From positions 29,884,001 to 29,948,000 of the forward strand of contig OX359246.1 of NCBI GenBank assembly GCA_947179485.1: a stretch of 64,000 nt of DNA. The letters are read 5' to 3'. The position numbers and the translations under genes are program-made. Numbering within the stretch: the first letter of the stretch is position 1; each line of letters starts with the position of its first letter. The notes beneath the pieces are model-generated. The model made no database searches and was not told the DNA's origin. It saw nothing but the letters and a program-made list of their open reading frames with translations. This DNA is from Allacma fusca (Eukaryota; Arthropoda; Collembola; Symphypleona; Sminthuridae). This document shows, piece by piece, positions 45,222 to 56,862 of the stretch.

Positions 45222-47454
45222 TACTGCACTCGCTCCAGCTATCACATAACCCAAGCTTTTTATTACCCTCATCAATGGGCCAAGCCTGTAGTGGTTTCCA
45301 AGTGAACGTGTCAAGAGTGTGGAGAACCTTTCACCATAGATACGAGATTCTGTCTATAGATGTTCTAAATATGTATAGTCCTAGTCATACCTATAATATA
45401 TACACTTACACACCTAACCCTCCTTAACAATGCATGTAGATCTGTACCTTCAAGGGAAGAATACATTATAGAGAGAATAAAGGATCGCTAGGGTCGAGGT
45501 TGTCTAAAGTTTCTTTTTTTTTTGAATAATTTTTTTTATGCCAGATTCCCACACGCCATGGTCACACATATAGAAGGAAGGAATTGACTTGTACACTTGT
45601 GTGTCTATGAGGAGGTGACGGCAGGTTGAACATGTGTTATTACTTTTAGAAGCCCTGTAATTGGATCCCCGGGTAGTGCATTAGAAAGACTTTTTTTTTG
45701 ACACTTCCAGTCATTTTTCCCCCCTGTATGCAATTTCACAGTTTGATGGATGACTTTGCGGGGGAATTGCGGGAACGTTGGGCGGAATGTGAGGGCTTAG
45801 AATAGATATTACTCGTGCTTTCCAATGATTCTCAATTCCAAGGGAACGCCCGTATATTCTATGCTAGAAGCTCTTTAGTATAATTGCAGATGTATGGGAA
45901 TTTATGCATGAATTCCTATGAAGGCTCTGCTCTTTTTTTTTTTGACATTACAGTCGATATTTTTAATAGTATCAAATTTGAGCTTTTAGGAAAGTACAAT
46001 CAAATTTTCTTATGCGAGGAGAGCTAATTGACTGGAAATTCCAATGGGCTCAAAGACCCTGAAAATTAATGTCAAATACAATCCTACCATATTGGACTGT
46101 GACTGTATGCACTTACAATTAGCCTTCCTGCCATACAAGCCCTAAATGTATATGTTTTCTATGTATGTAGATATAAAGGCTGTTGGAAGCTTATAGAAAA
46201 AATACAATCAGAATGGTCTCCTTTAGAACCGTCAATACAATGAATTTCGTATTTTCTTTTTCTGTCAAGCCTTGTTTTGCTAAAGAATTTGTTTTACAGA
46301 TTACAAGAGTAGCTTGTTACAGGACCTACAGTATTTATCTGTCTCTACAAATTTGGGAACGTTCAGGAGCAACTGTTAAATCAATACGTTCATGTATATA
46401 TGACTCCAACAGGAAAATTCAATGGCCTGTAGGCAGTCAACTTTTTCTTGAATCTAGAAATTACAAATCATCGAATGCTCCATCGATATTCAGACTTTCT
46501 TTTCTTCTTCCCTGAGGATTTTTCCTCACGAGCTATTCCTTCAGGCAATGTTCTGAAATTCTATAACTTGGAGTCAAAATTAAATCACTATACGCTCAAA
46601 AGTTCCTAGCTGTTCATTTTTTCGTTATAGGGCAAAGTAAGCTTTGGAAGTAAATTTTGCATAACCAGAGTTTGATCCCCGTGAATGGTTCCAAGGATCT
46701 GCTCCTGATTTCTGACAAGACTCGCTATATACAGTATATGCATATTTAATTTGAACCCCAGTATTACATTTAGGATGACTGAGTTTTGACGGATGTGAAA
46801 TTGTAGAGAGAGTGAAGGCCTATGTCAATTTACCATATGAAACTTATTAGATATACAATAAGCATAAAAGCAATTGAGAGGTATAATAAATAACGTCTTG
46901 GCTTTGGAGTGCTATTAAAAGTAAATCAACTCTGATGATAGCAGGAATTTCCAGAATGTTACGTTATATTGGGTGTAAGGAGAAAGTATAGCTTTCCTCA
47001 AAGATCCTCCCCTACAATTCACATCCTATAAAGGAAGAAAGTTTGTTTTCCTCCTAAAATGTTTTTCTTGTAGTTTTGTTTGTTTTCATAAGCTTCCAGT
47101 TCTCAAAATAAACTGGAGTCAATATGTTTTTGAAAATAGCAATAAATACAAGTGCCTAAAACTAGATATGTATATTTACATACAATGCTTCTACTACTAC
47201 ATTATTTAATATCTATTATAAGATGGATATCTTTCCCGAGGAAAATATCCATTATCTATATATAAATACTCTATATCTATATATCCAGAACCATATGCTA
47301 AGCCACCGAATTACCCAATGCTCCAGCATTTGTTACATTCTGACAAAAGCTCGAAAGCATAAGTTTCTCACTATAAGGAGGATTACTTCTGAGAGGTTTG
47401 AAAAATATGGGGAATACCCGATACTCACGTTTCCAATTACTGTATCGTTCGTGT

Positions 47455-47482
47455 GGGGTGGGAGTGGGGTGGGGAGGGGGGG
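47455..47482 (+). other. G-rich tract with G-quadruplex potential
   Basis: Five G-runs of three to seven bases separated by one to three bases. This meets the usual G4 pattern. It lies about 560 bases downstream of the T9 stop codon, so it may affect the T9 transcript end only if the 3' UTR is long. Confidence 0.6.
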
Positions 47483-48039
47483 TCTGGTTGAGAATGAACA
47501 AGATGCATTTGAGATTATAAGTAATAGATAGATATATACTTGCACTACAATGAAGGCTATAAAAATGACATTACACACACTCGTTTAAAGGACGAGGAGG
47601 AATTCCCCCATAGAAAATTGACTTGCGAGCAGAAGATGAGGGGTAAAATTTGTCAGAAAATGATTTATTTTTTAGTTCGGCTCATAGCGTTGTTCCTTTT
47701 GTAATTATATATAAATCTCATTTCTCCTTATATATTCACTCACGTTTTAAGATCCTTCCCCAGAACATTCGTTTGGAGGGGGGAGACAGGAAGGAGTAAC
47801 TTTTTTTTGAGGGGATAAATCCACTGGGTCAAATCAACTGGAATAATCATTTTCATGAGGGAGGATATAATAATTATAGATAGATATGTATACAATACTT
47901 TTGTGTTGATATAGAATATAGATATAGTTTGAGGGCTGATTTTTAGTAAGTGTTCCCCATAGATATGTAGCAGCGACCAGGAGTGACGGGGAAGAAGATT
48001 GTAATATTTTTTATAGTTGTCAGATTTTATTCTCAACCG

Positions 48040-50922
48040 TCATATCCTCTGGAGTGGTTTGGACGGTGAGGGCTCAGGAGTGGGGAATGTTTGCGACATC
48101 TCATCCCTGTGCACTGTAATCACCCAAATAAAGAAGCCATGGATGCAGCCTCCGACCACAAAGGCCAACACTGTCACCCAAAAGCCTCGGTTCGAGTTGA
48201 GGAAGCACTCTCCGATAGATAGAGCGGCTGTGATGGAGAAACTCACAATGGCGTAGACTATCCAAGCCCCACTCTGTCTTGGCTCGTTCTAAAAAAAATT
48301 AACAACACGAAGAGACGATACATTTTTATTTCCTCATATATTTAACCATAGGATCAAAAATCACAATAGTTATATCCTTAGGTTACAGAAACTTAAGAAT
48401 GCAAAAAAAAGGGGAATTAAGATGTTGAATCAGAAACAATCCGAAGGACATCTCAGGGCTAACTCATTTCTTCAAGTATCTATACACACGCCTGTAGTTC
48501 TGTAAAGGATCAAATTGTAAGGCCAAGTATCTCAGCAGAAGTAGCTCAGATTTCCGAGTTGGCCTCCCCAAGTCGAGTAAATAATAAAAAGTTCTTTTAT
48601 CGGAGTCCCTATTTGGAAAATCAGGATCGGGTGATAAATCAGAAATGTTGGGGCTCCTATAAAGCTACAATGGGAAGGTTCGAAGTTAGAGAGCATGTAA
48701 TTATGTACATAGCTCAAGGAACACGTATAACGTTCTATAATTTCTAAAAATAGAATGCATTAGTGGCAATCTAAAAGTGAGTCATTTGGACTGTATTGAA
48801 TGACTACAGTAAATACTGTGAAAGCTATATATTTCGTACAGGATTTGAGATTACTAATGATTATTTTTGATGGTAGTTGCACAACCAATTAACTATCAAT
48901 CAAACGGTACGCGTAGAGCGTGACACGTATATCTACTTACGAGTCTCTCACAATCAGTCATATCTAACGAATTTAGTTGGGAATACATACGTTCTGGAGT
49001 TCATTATTCCCCAAGGATAGAGAAATACATATTGCATAGTCAAGGGATCGATTTCAAGAAATATTATGAATGCTGGAGACATCAAGTCATATTTGAAATT
49101 ACTTTCGTAGGAAATGTTTCAGTTGAATTAATTATCTCAATTATTTCAGGGGAGAGGTTCCTTCCTTTCCATAAAATAAATTATTAAAATTCCAGATATT
49201 CTAATACTGACAAACTGACAAAATAGCAAATCGTAACAAGGAGTATATAGCCTTGACGTCCAGGACTATATCTACTATTGAACAAGGATTATTATGAACA
49301 GGGGATTGAGCGGAGCTTGGACGGTATTAAACAGGATCGTAATAAATGCATATATACATACATACATACATGAGGCTTAATCCCCGGGGTACATTTTCAA
49401 GATCAATAAAAAGCTCGTTTGATCGGATAAAAACTACTATAAAAAACAATACCAACTTACATTGCAAGCCCCTTGAAGTACTACAATAGCCATGAAAAAT
49501 CCAACCACGAGTCCTCCCACCAGAACCAAGTAAAGCCCTAAGAAAATTTTGCCTGGAATTTATTTCAAAATGAATATTTTATTTAAGACTCATTCCCTTA
49601 CATTTACATATAACTTTGTAACTATTACTGTTTCGGAGATGAAAGCCCCAAAATTTTTTTTGGGGCTTTACTAAAAAAACACTTTAGTATGTAAATTTAT
49701 TATTTTTTCGCACTCTCCTCCTCACCTCCTGAAAATAATCTATTGAATTCTCAAATACCAACCAATTTGTCTCAAATTTTTTGAGAGAATTTTCTTAAAG
49801 AAACAATTTTGATATTTGTTTTTTAAATTCCATAAAAGTTATAAGAAACCATTAGTTAAAATATGTTCCGTGCATCAGGCATAACTTTCGGCCCAATCCC
49901 GTGACCAAGGGTCATTGTAATTAATTACAGGAAGAGCAATAATTTAAAACAAAATAAAAATTACGAAGTTTATTAGCACAAGTTTTTATTAATAAAAAAA
50001 TAATCGAAAGTATGTAATTACGTAATTACGTAATATTACAGGGTCAGTCAGGACTCGCCGTCAACAGCTGCAAGAAGGTTCGTTTTTGCTCCTTAGCAAA
50101 AGAGCAAAGATATTCGTGCATTTACTTCCGCACGACTTCCAACAGAACTTTGGCATATGCTCCCAAAGTAACGTGAGTAGCATAATCGTTCCAGCCCGCA
50201 CGAAAGCGTCAATATATGACAGTGAAAAAAAAAAACAAAAAAAAGCCGACGTATACACAAACGACCGGAAGAATCCGACCCCCATTATAGTTTCTTTTGA
50301 GACTTAAAGTCTCAAAAGTTAGACTGGGGATGGGATGTGCGTGAGTTTACTTTTTAGTACAATCTTTGAAAATCGGTTCCCTATTTTTAAGCTCCTCTTC
50401 ATACAAAAGTTTTTTTAAAAATCCCAACGTCTGGAATGAATCCCCCGCCAGAACTGTCCCAGAAAGTACTTTACCTATATACTGTCCTCTGTGATATGTG
50501 AATATACAAACTATGTATCTACATTTTTCTAAAGGTATATACACAAGTTTCACTCACAAATGTTCTCCTCCGGAGCATGATACTGCTTCCCCTCACGAAG
50601 GAACGGGTAGAGACCCCAAACAAAGTAAGTGGCTAGTAGTATGAAATAGATCTGGAAACATTTATCACCAGTGTGTGTGTGTCAATATATATATAATTAC
50701 ACAGAAAAATATATAAACGTACAAGATAATACTCTGTACTTAAATATAATCTTAATGTTACAATCCGTAGATATATGTAATTAATTATAGCAGGGAAGTT
50801 GAAGAAACAAAAGTTTAATTTAGAACCTCTGATTAAGGACTTACAGCCTGAATCCAGACGATTGCCTTTGTCCAGCACTTCTTGCACTCCTTGAAACTCC
50901 AACAACAGACTTGTTTCGACAT
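48040..50922 (-). CDS. Small tetraspan membrane protein T9
   Basis: Four exons on the minus strand, 50922-50845, 50651-50558, 49552-49461 and 48288-48040, phases 0, 1, 0, give 170 residues. The N-terminus KQVCCWSFKECKKCW is the most Cys-rich of the family (four Cys), possible palmitoylation sites. Exon 3 is again 92 nt and encodes a Gly/Val-rich span. The last span ends GFFIWVITVHRDEM, a clear family signature, followed by a Pro-rich tail of about 18 residues. Introns are longer (up to 1.2 kb) than in T1-T6. All splice sites are GT-AG with GTAAGT/GTGAGT donors. Function unknown. Confidence 0.77.
50294..50318. repeat. Perfect 12-bp-arm palindrome
   Basis: CTTTTGAGACTT, one central A, then AAGTCTCAAAAG. 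It lies in T9 intron 2, at the edge of a GC-richer segment (about 50,040-50,340) that contrasts with its surroundings and may be an inserted element. Confidence 0.75.
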
Positions 50923-50990
50923 TTTCAGCACCCACCTCTCAGCTCACACATTATTATTTGCACTCCCACTCATGACGACGGAGACCGGCT

Positions 50991-51054
50991 GAGAGAGAGA
51001 GAGAGAGTGAGAGAGAGAGAGAGTGAGAGAGAGAGAGAGAGAGAGAGGGAGAAA
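50991..51054. repeat. GA-rich microsatellite
   Basis: About 30 GA units with a few interruptions, starting 69 bases upstream of the T9 start codon on the minus strand, where it reads as a CT-rich tract. It may lie in the promoter or 5' UTR; GAGA-type sites can bind arthropod chromatin factors. Confidence 0.8.
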
Positions 51055-52013
51055 GACCGTGTCCATGAGAATGCCATATGAGAGAGGTGTTTGTTACTTT
51101 CTGGGAGAGCAGGACTCGGATTTTGTGTGTGTGTTTGCAGGTATAAAAGAGGACTCGAGGAATTGGGGGAAAAACAAGAGAAGAATGAAATAATATATGA
51201 GTCAGATGAAGTTCAATAGCGCAGTAGCAACTGTCTAAAAACCTCCACTTACTCCAGGAGTGAAGTTAAATGGGGAAAATGCCACGTCCGAAGAATACCA
51301 TAATACCCGATGGAGACAAGAGAATAGGAATGTAGTTCATATCCAATGTCGGGCCATTTTCCAATGATTTGTGTCCCCTGGATTCCGGAATCCAATGAAA
51401 AATTCAACGTTTGAGGCGGAACTTGAGGAAAGGCCCAGGAATAGTACAGAGTGACGTATTTGTACACCCGGACTCTCTCTCTTACTGTATGTACATATGT
51501 ACATGGGACTGGAAGGACAGATAATTCCTAATGAACTCGATTCCTTTTCCCTGCAAAATAATTAAATAGCTGGGAGACAGTCATTCCTAGCATTTATCCT
51601 TGGATGTGTGTAATGCCCGTACCTACTCCTATATAATAGTGCATGGACCTTTGACTATAAACAGTCCGTACTAAATGTCGACTGTCACTCTCCTATTATT
51701 TATCATTATAGCATGTCCTCCATTATTATGGAATATACACATCGTTCCTGAATTCCTATAGGTTTACATGTAGATACCTTATTGTCACATGCTAATTACA
51801 ATCCATCTACATAATTATTTATACGCTTAATAATTATTATCCGCATTCTTATGGAAAAGTTAGACTGGAACTCTTGAGAAAGTTCTCACACGAGAAGAGG
51901 AGGAGAAAGAGGAAGAGGGTCCTCTCACCCCTCATTAGTATTCGGCACAGTTGGACAACTTCATTCCTGCTCTTGATAGTGAATGACAGGGAGATGAAAA
52001 ATAAATGGGACGG

Positions 52014-52016
<3 letters not shown>

Positions 52017-52047
<31 letters not shown>
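52017..52047. repeat. CA microsatellite
   Basis: Fifteen AC units in the T9-T10 intergenic region. Confidence 0.9.
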
Positions 52048-52050
<3 letters not shown>

Positions 52051-54031
52051 ATGAAGGTGTGGGAGCTTCTTCTTCAGCTTAAGTGGGGAAGTTTGTATGC
52101 TGTAAATTAAATTTTGTAACTACATCAAAGCACATTAATTTTTTTTTTCCTCATATTTTTTTTTTATTGAGAGCTTCACGCTTCAACATACAGTCATATA
52201 TCTTGGGATGTATGTATATATATAGGAACATATATATATACATTGAGACATGTACACATACATTGATTGTGTTATATAATAACACTATAACATATAATTA
52301 CTGTTTATATGATGTCACTACGGACCCACTAATTGTTAGTAAGAGATTGAAACTAGAATGAAAGGAGGGCTTGACTTCAAGTTTTATTTCCTTGAAAGTG
52401 TTTTTTTTCCTGGAGAGGACGGAGGGGCGAATTGTGTTGTTGTATCTACTTACACATATATAATTACATATCTTATGACACGTCAAAGTTGGGCGGAGTG
52501 GGAATTTATAGAGGCAAAATAATTGTTATTTTTTTTTGTGTAATTCTTACCCTATAACCTACAATACTGGGGAGGATTTTAGAGCCCAGCCTATTTGTAA
52601 TAATAAAGTGATTGTATTTGATATATCTAATGGCTCCAGTCGGAGAAGGAGAGATATGTTTGGTTGGAACTTATAGAAGATTTAGAGCTTGTTAGATTTG
52701 TACGTCAATAATTATTATGGAAGAGTCACGGGGGGATTATAAAATTATGAGGAAGCTTTTAGAGGGGGATAAACTGGACTTGACATATCCATGGATATTT
52801 CAGGGACTGTCAATTAATTTTGATTGAGTTAAAATTCCGAACGAAAGGGTTGGTAAATTTCCGATATATTTCTGGCGCATCTGGTACATATGTACATATG
52901 ACATATACTTGACGTCGGAGGATTTTCATAGGAACAACTCATCTCAATTTTTAATCAACTAATGGATTTTACATGTGAGCTGGGAGAGGTGAGGACTGGG
53001 GAGGGTTAATATAAGGATTAGATAATAGTGGACTGGCTTGAGTTTATATTTTTAGGGAATTATTTGGACGCACTGTTTCTATAAGCAAGTCTTTGATCAG
53101 AGACGACATTGTCATGTAATTATCTGTAGCACTGGAAGTAGATACTAAACTGCTAAGTCAATATTAAAGAGACTATTAAGTATAAATTGTTTGACTACTG
53201 TCATCCTATAACACGGGGCTTGTACCAAGACAGTCAATTGGTTCGTAATGATTGTCATCCTAGTCTTGCAAAATATACGGCACACTCCAGAGACTCTGGT
53301 TATAATAATTGTATATTCCCAGCTCCGTATGATCTCAGTCCTCTAAGGGTTCTAAATAAATTCAAAGATATGAGCGTAATTATTCTTAAATCATCACAGG
53401 TGAGATTGATCATCTAATACATCGGACTCTACTAAGCGAATCCTGATCATGTATCGATATGGAAATTCGGGATTGTTCCAGTAGAAGACTTGCTTATTGC
53501 TAGTAATTTTTGTATATACAAATCTGTTACAGAATCTCTGAAACATGGTATAAAATAGTGTGCTGTCATAATATCCTAAAGGTTAAATTTGGCATGAAAC
53601 AAATATTTACGACACTTTTTGGAGAGAGTCCTTCTAACGAGATTCGACTCCAATAGCTTCAATAATTTGACACTTAAGTTAATAGCTTTGGATAACATAG
53701 TTTTTGGAGTTATAGTCTAATTCAATTCAAATTCGTATAGTATTAATAATATTGTTAACTGTGAAAATAGTCATTTGATTTCGAATAAAGATTACTCAAC
53801 TGTCTTCGCCCAACTCTGACAAAGTTACAAGAAGCTCCTGGAATTATGATGATGATGTTTGTTATCCAAAGTTCCTGAGCCCTCATACAGACACAATCCT
53901 GCCCCTCCTTCCCCTATACAGAACCTACTCCATAACTAACACCATATATCATCATATCTACTTATATTTTTTTTTTGTTTCGCAGAAAAAAAGGTACACT
54001 GACATCCTGTCTCATTCAAGGAACGAACGAT

Positions 54032-56862
54032 TTAAATGGGATTCAGGTCCGACTTGAGCCCTGCCACAAGTTCTTCCTTGTGGACGGAGACGACCCAAAC
54101 ACAAAATGCAATGATTGCAGCACTGAAGACAAAAGCGATGGAAAAGACCCACTCCCCAATTATCAAGGTCCCGGGGACGAGGAGACTGAAGAATGCAAAG
54201 GTTACTGTTGCAACGATCATCCATGCATGAAGATACTCCGGTTTTTTCTGGAAATATTTTTTTAAAAAAACATAAACAAAATCCTCCTATTACAAATTCA
54301 GTAGAGCGTGATCATTGATTGAAATATTTCCGATGACATCGTCCCTCATCCCTTCTTAATAACCCAATGTGACTTTGACCCCCTTTAATTGAAGAGCCTT
54401 GGGAGGGAGCACTATTGTCATTTGAGGGATGTTTTGTGTAAGGACATTGGCCCTTATAGGGAGATCTTCTAGGGATAATTTTGACAATTTTTATAATTTA
54501 CATCAACGGATCCCTTGAAAAGAAGTGTCGAGAATCCGAGTCCAATGAGGTTACACGTAATAATTGCCAGGGACATCAACCGCAGGCCTTTATCTGAAAA
54601 ATAATTTTTAAAATTGGAATAAAGACCCCTTCCCAAAACCATCATGTATCAATTATGTGCTATCATCCCCACCTGAGCTCACACGAACGATAAATTTTAA
54701 TACTGAACTTACCCATGGACTCATCAGGGAATCTCATGATATCGAAAACAATGTGGATGAATTGTGCGGCCTATAATAAAATCATAAAGGGGGCAAACAG
54801 AGCACGATTAATCCTTGTTCATATGTCATGGGAGACTAGAATCTGTCTTACCAGGGGGGGGGGCAACGCTATTATTGGAAAAATTGCAGCATCCATATAT
54901 ATAGCACTACAACATGCAACGTCCCAATACTTTTACACTACTGTAATGCCGGATTCAAAGGCTCTACACAATTAGTAGAATATATTTGGAAACAATTAAA
55001 TTAACTTCATCCATCCTCAATTGATGGTTGCTGTCGGATTGCGTGTAAATTATCCCAGCTGTTTTCAATTGATACAAATGAAGGGCTCGTATTAAAAGAT
55101 TGACATTTAAATTGTGGGCCGAGGATTTTGGTTTCCGTTCGTAACCCAATGCTTTTTATTTAATTAATTTTATTTGTATGAAATTACACTTCAATTATTC
55201 CAATTCCCATATATCTATTATCTACATTTACAATAACAACACGTGTATACAGAGAATTACAACAGGAAGGATACTATGTACGAAATACAAACAGTCATAA
55301 TAATTATTGTTTTATCTACAAATATAAGCATTGCAGTTGAGTCTAAATGCTTTCACATTTTCTGTGTGATTTTTCCTTAGCATTTTCACAGTCAAAGAAC
55401 TACAGACTTTTTGACTTTCTATATTATTAATTAGCACAATTAATTAATTATCCATCCTCACCTGATTCAGCTCCGTACAGTTGACAGTACAGACGCATTT
55501 CACGTTCCATTTATTACATGCTTAATAAATGGCTCAACCATGCATACAATTTTGAACGGTGTATACTTTCCTGTGCTAAGGCTCAAAAAATATTTGTGTA
55601 TTGAGACAGTACTTACATACATACTTAAAAATAATTATAGGTACAAACTTTATGTATTTAAATTATAAGTATGGTGTATCTAATTGTAATGCTTAATTAC
55701 AAAACTGGGACTTATTTAGATTGTGATTGATTAGAATAAGTATTCATAAAATTATCTATTTATACAGGCTCATATACGTACAAATGTGTGTAAGTAGGTC
55801 AAAACGTGGGATTTTTTTAGAGTTCACGTAATAGTCCTGGTTTCAGTTAGGATTTTCAACATGGAACAATTTTAAGAGGGACTGGTACACACTGGACTTG
55901 TCTTCCACAGAATTGATTTTAATTGAGTTTCGTACATGCAATAAAATGTAAGTACCATATGTACCTGAACATGCACATGGCTATGTATTTTCCAATGTAT
56001 GTATTTCAATTGCATTTGTATAATTAACGTACATAACTATATACCCATGGAATATTTCATGCGTCTTCAGCTGGGCTTGGAGTTACAACATTTAAATGAC
56101 AATTACATTAAATAACTATGGACACAATGACAATCATGTTACGTGTATAAGTATACTACTATCCATTACCAAAAATAAAGGAGTAATTATATGTACTCAT
56201 ATATGCACCAAGCTGATTTCATATTTTACAGGAGATGGTCAAAGTTATTGCTTCACTTTGACGCAATTACATTAGCTGGAAATGTACAGTCAGGCAGTTG
56301 GGAACTTTGACCTTCTGTGCATTGAACTGCTGCTACCTCGAAATTTTGCTACATGTAATTACAGGTAGAAGACTTCTAAACACTGATATGTGCATAATTA
56401 TACAAGTGATCACACGTACACCCTTTCCACATTAATCTACCCCATTGAGAGTGGTTTCATTCATGGGAACACATATATCTGTATCTACATATATAATTAC
56501 ACGGACATTAAATTAGTTCCAAAGCAGACAGTATATAATGCATAACTTTGAGTGGCATAATGTACATACATAGAGCAAAACGGATGAGCCGAGCACTACT
56601 CATATAATTTATTGTGGATCGATACTAAGCTATATAAATTGGGACTCAATTAAAATACATTTCCAATGACATCAAAGGAATAGAGATGATATTATTTTCT
56701 AAATTTTTGGAAGCACGATCTGCGCTCGTACAAGTTCTAAGAATACAGTTTGAGTAATTACTATCTATATGTTTGTATGTGTATTAAAGGACTTACCCCA
56801 TTCAAAGCTCCAATGACCCTCGTCCATACCTTGGCCCCACAACATCCTATTTTCCGACCCAT
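54032..56862 (-). CDS. Small tetraspan membrane protein T10
   Basis: Four exons on the minus strand, 56862-56797, 54770-54713, 54593-54502 and 54247-54032, phases 0, 1, 0, give 143 residues, the shortest member. The N-terminus GRKIGCCGAKVWTRVIG is a classic family start. Exon 2 is only 58 nt, so the first span is weak and the first loop almost absent. Exon 3 is 92 nt. The last span ends AFCVWVVSVHKEEL, followed by a short tail. Intron 1 is 2 kb. All splice sites are canonical. The small second exon makes this the least certain model; an extra exon inside intron 1 cannot be excluded. Confidence 0.7.

Larger units (their letters stand above)
41634..48039. other. Long intergenic region between T8 and T9
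   Basis: 6.4 kb with no supported gene. It contains GT/CA microsatellites (42,574-42,595, 45,195-45,221), ATGT/GTAC-rich stretches (42,352-42,400, 43,185-43,215) and a G-rich tract at 47,455-47,482. Open frames of 100-160 codons here (for example 44,948-45,427) run through microsatellites and lack protein-like composition. At 44,027-43,881 (minus) an open frame ends in a GTGAGT donor and could be an isolated exon. Confidence 0.4.
50923..54031. other. Intergenic region between T9 and T10
   Basis: 3.1 kb, AT-rich. It includes the GA microsatellite next to T9 and a CA microsatellite at 52,017-52,047. No coding exon is supported. Confidence 0.45.

Noticed and set aside
44948-45427. 159-codon open frame on the plus strand
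   Set aside because: It runs through a CA microsatellite and low-complexity DNA, with no splice or family support.
46183-46515. 110-codon open frame
   Set aside because: Composition looks like translated AT-rich non-coding DNA; no motif and no flanking exon.
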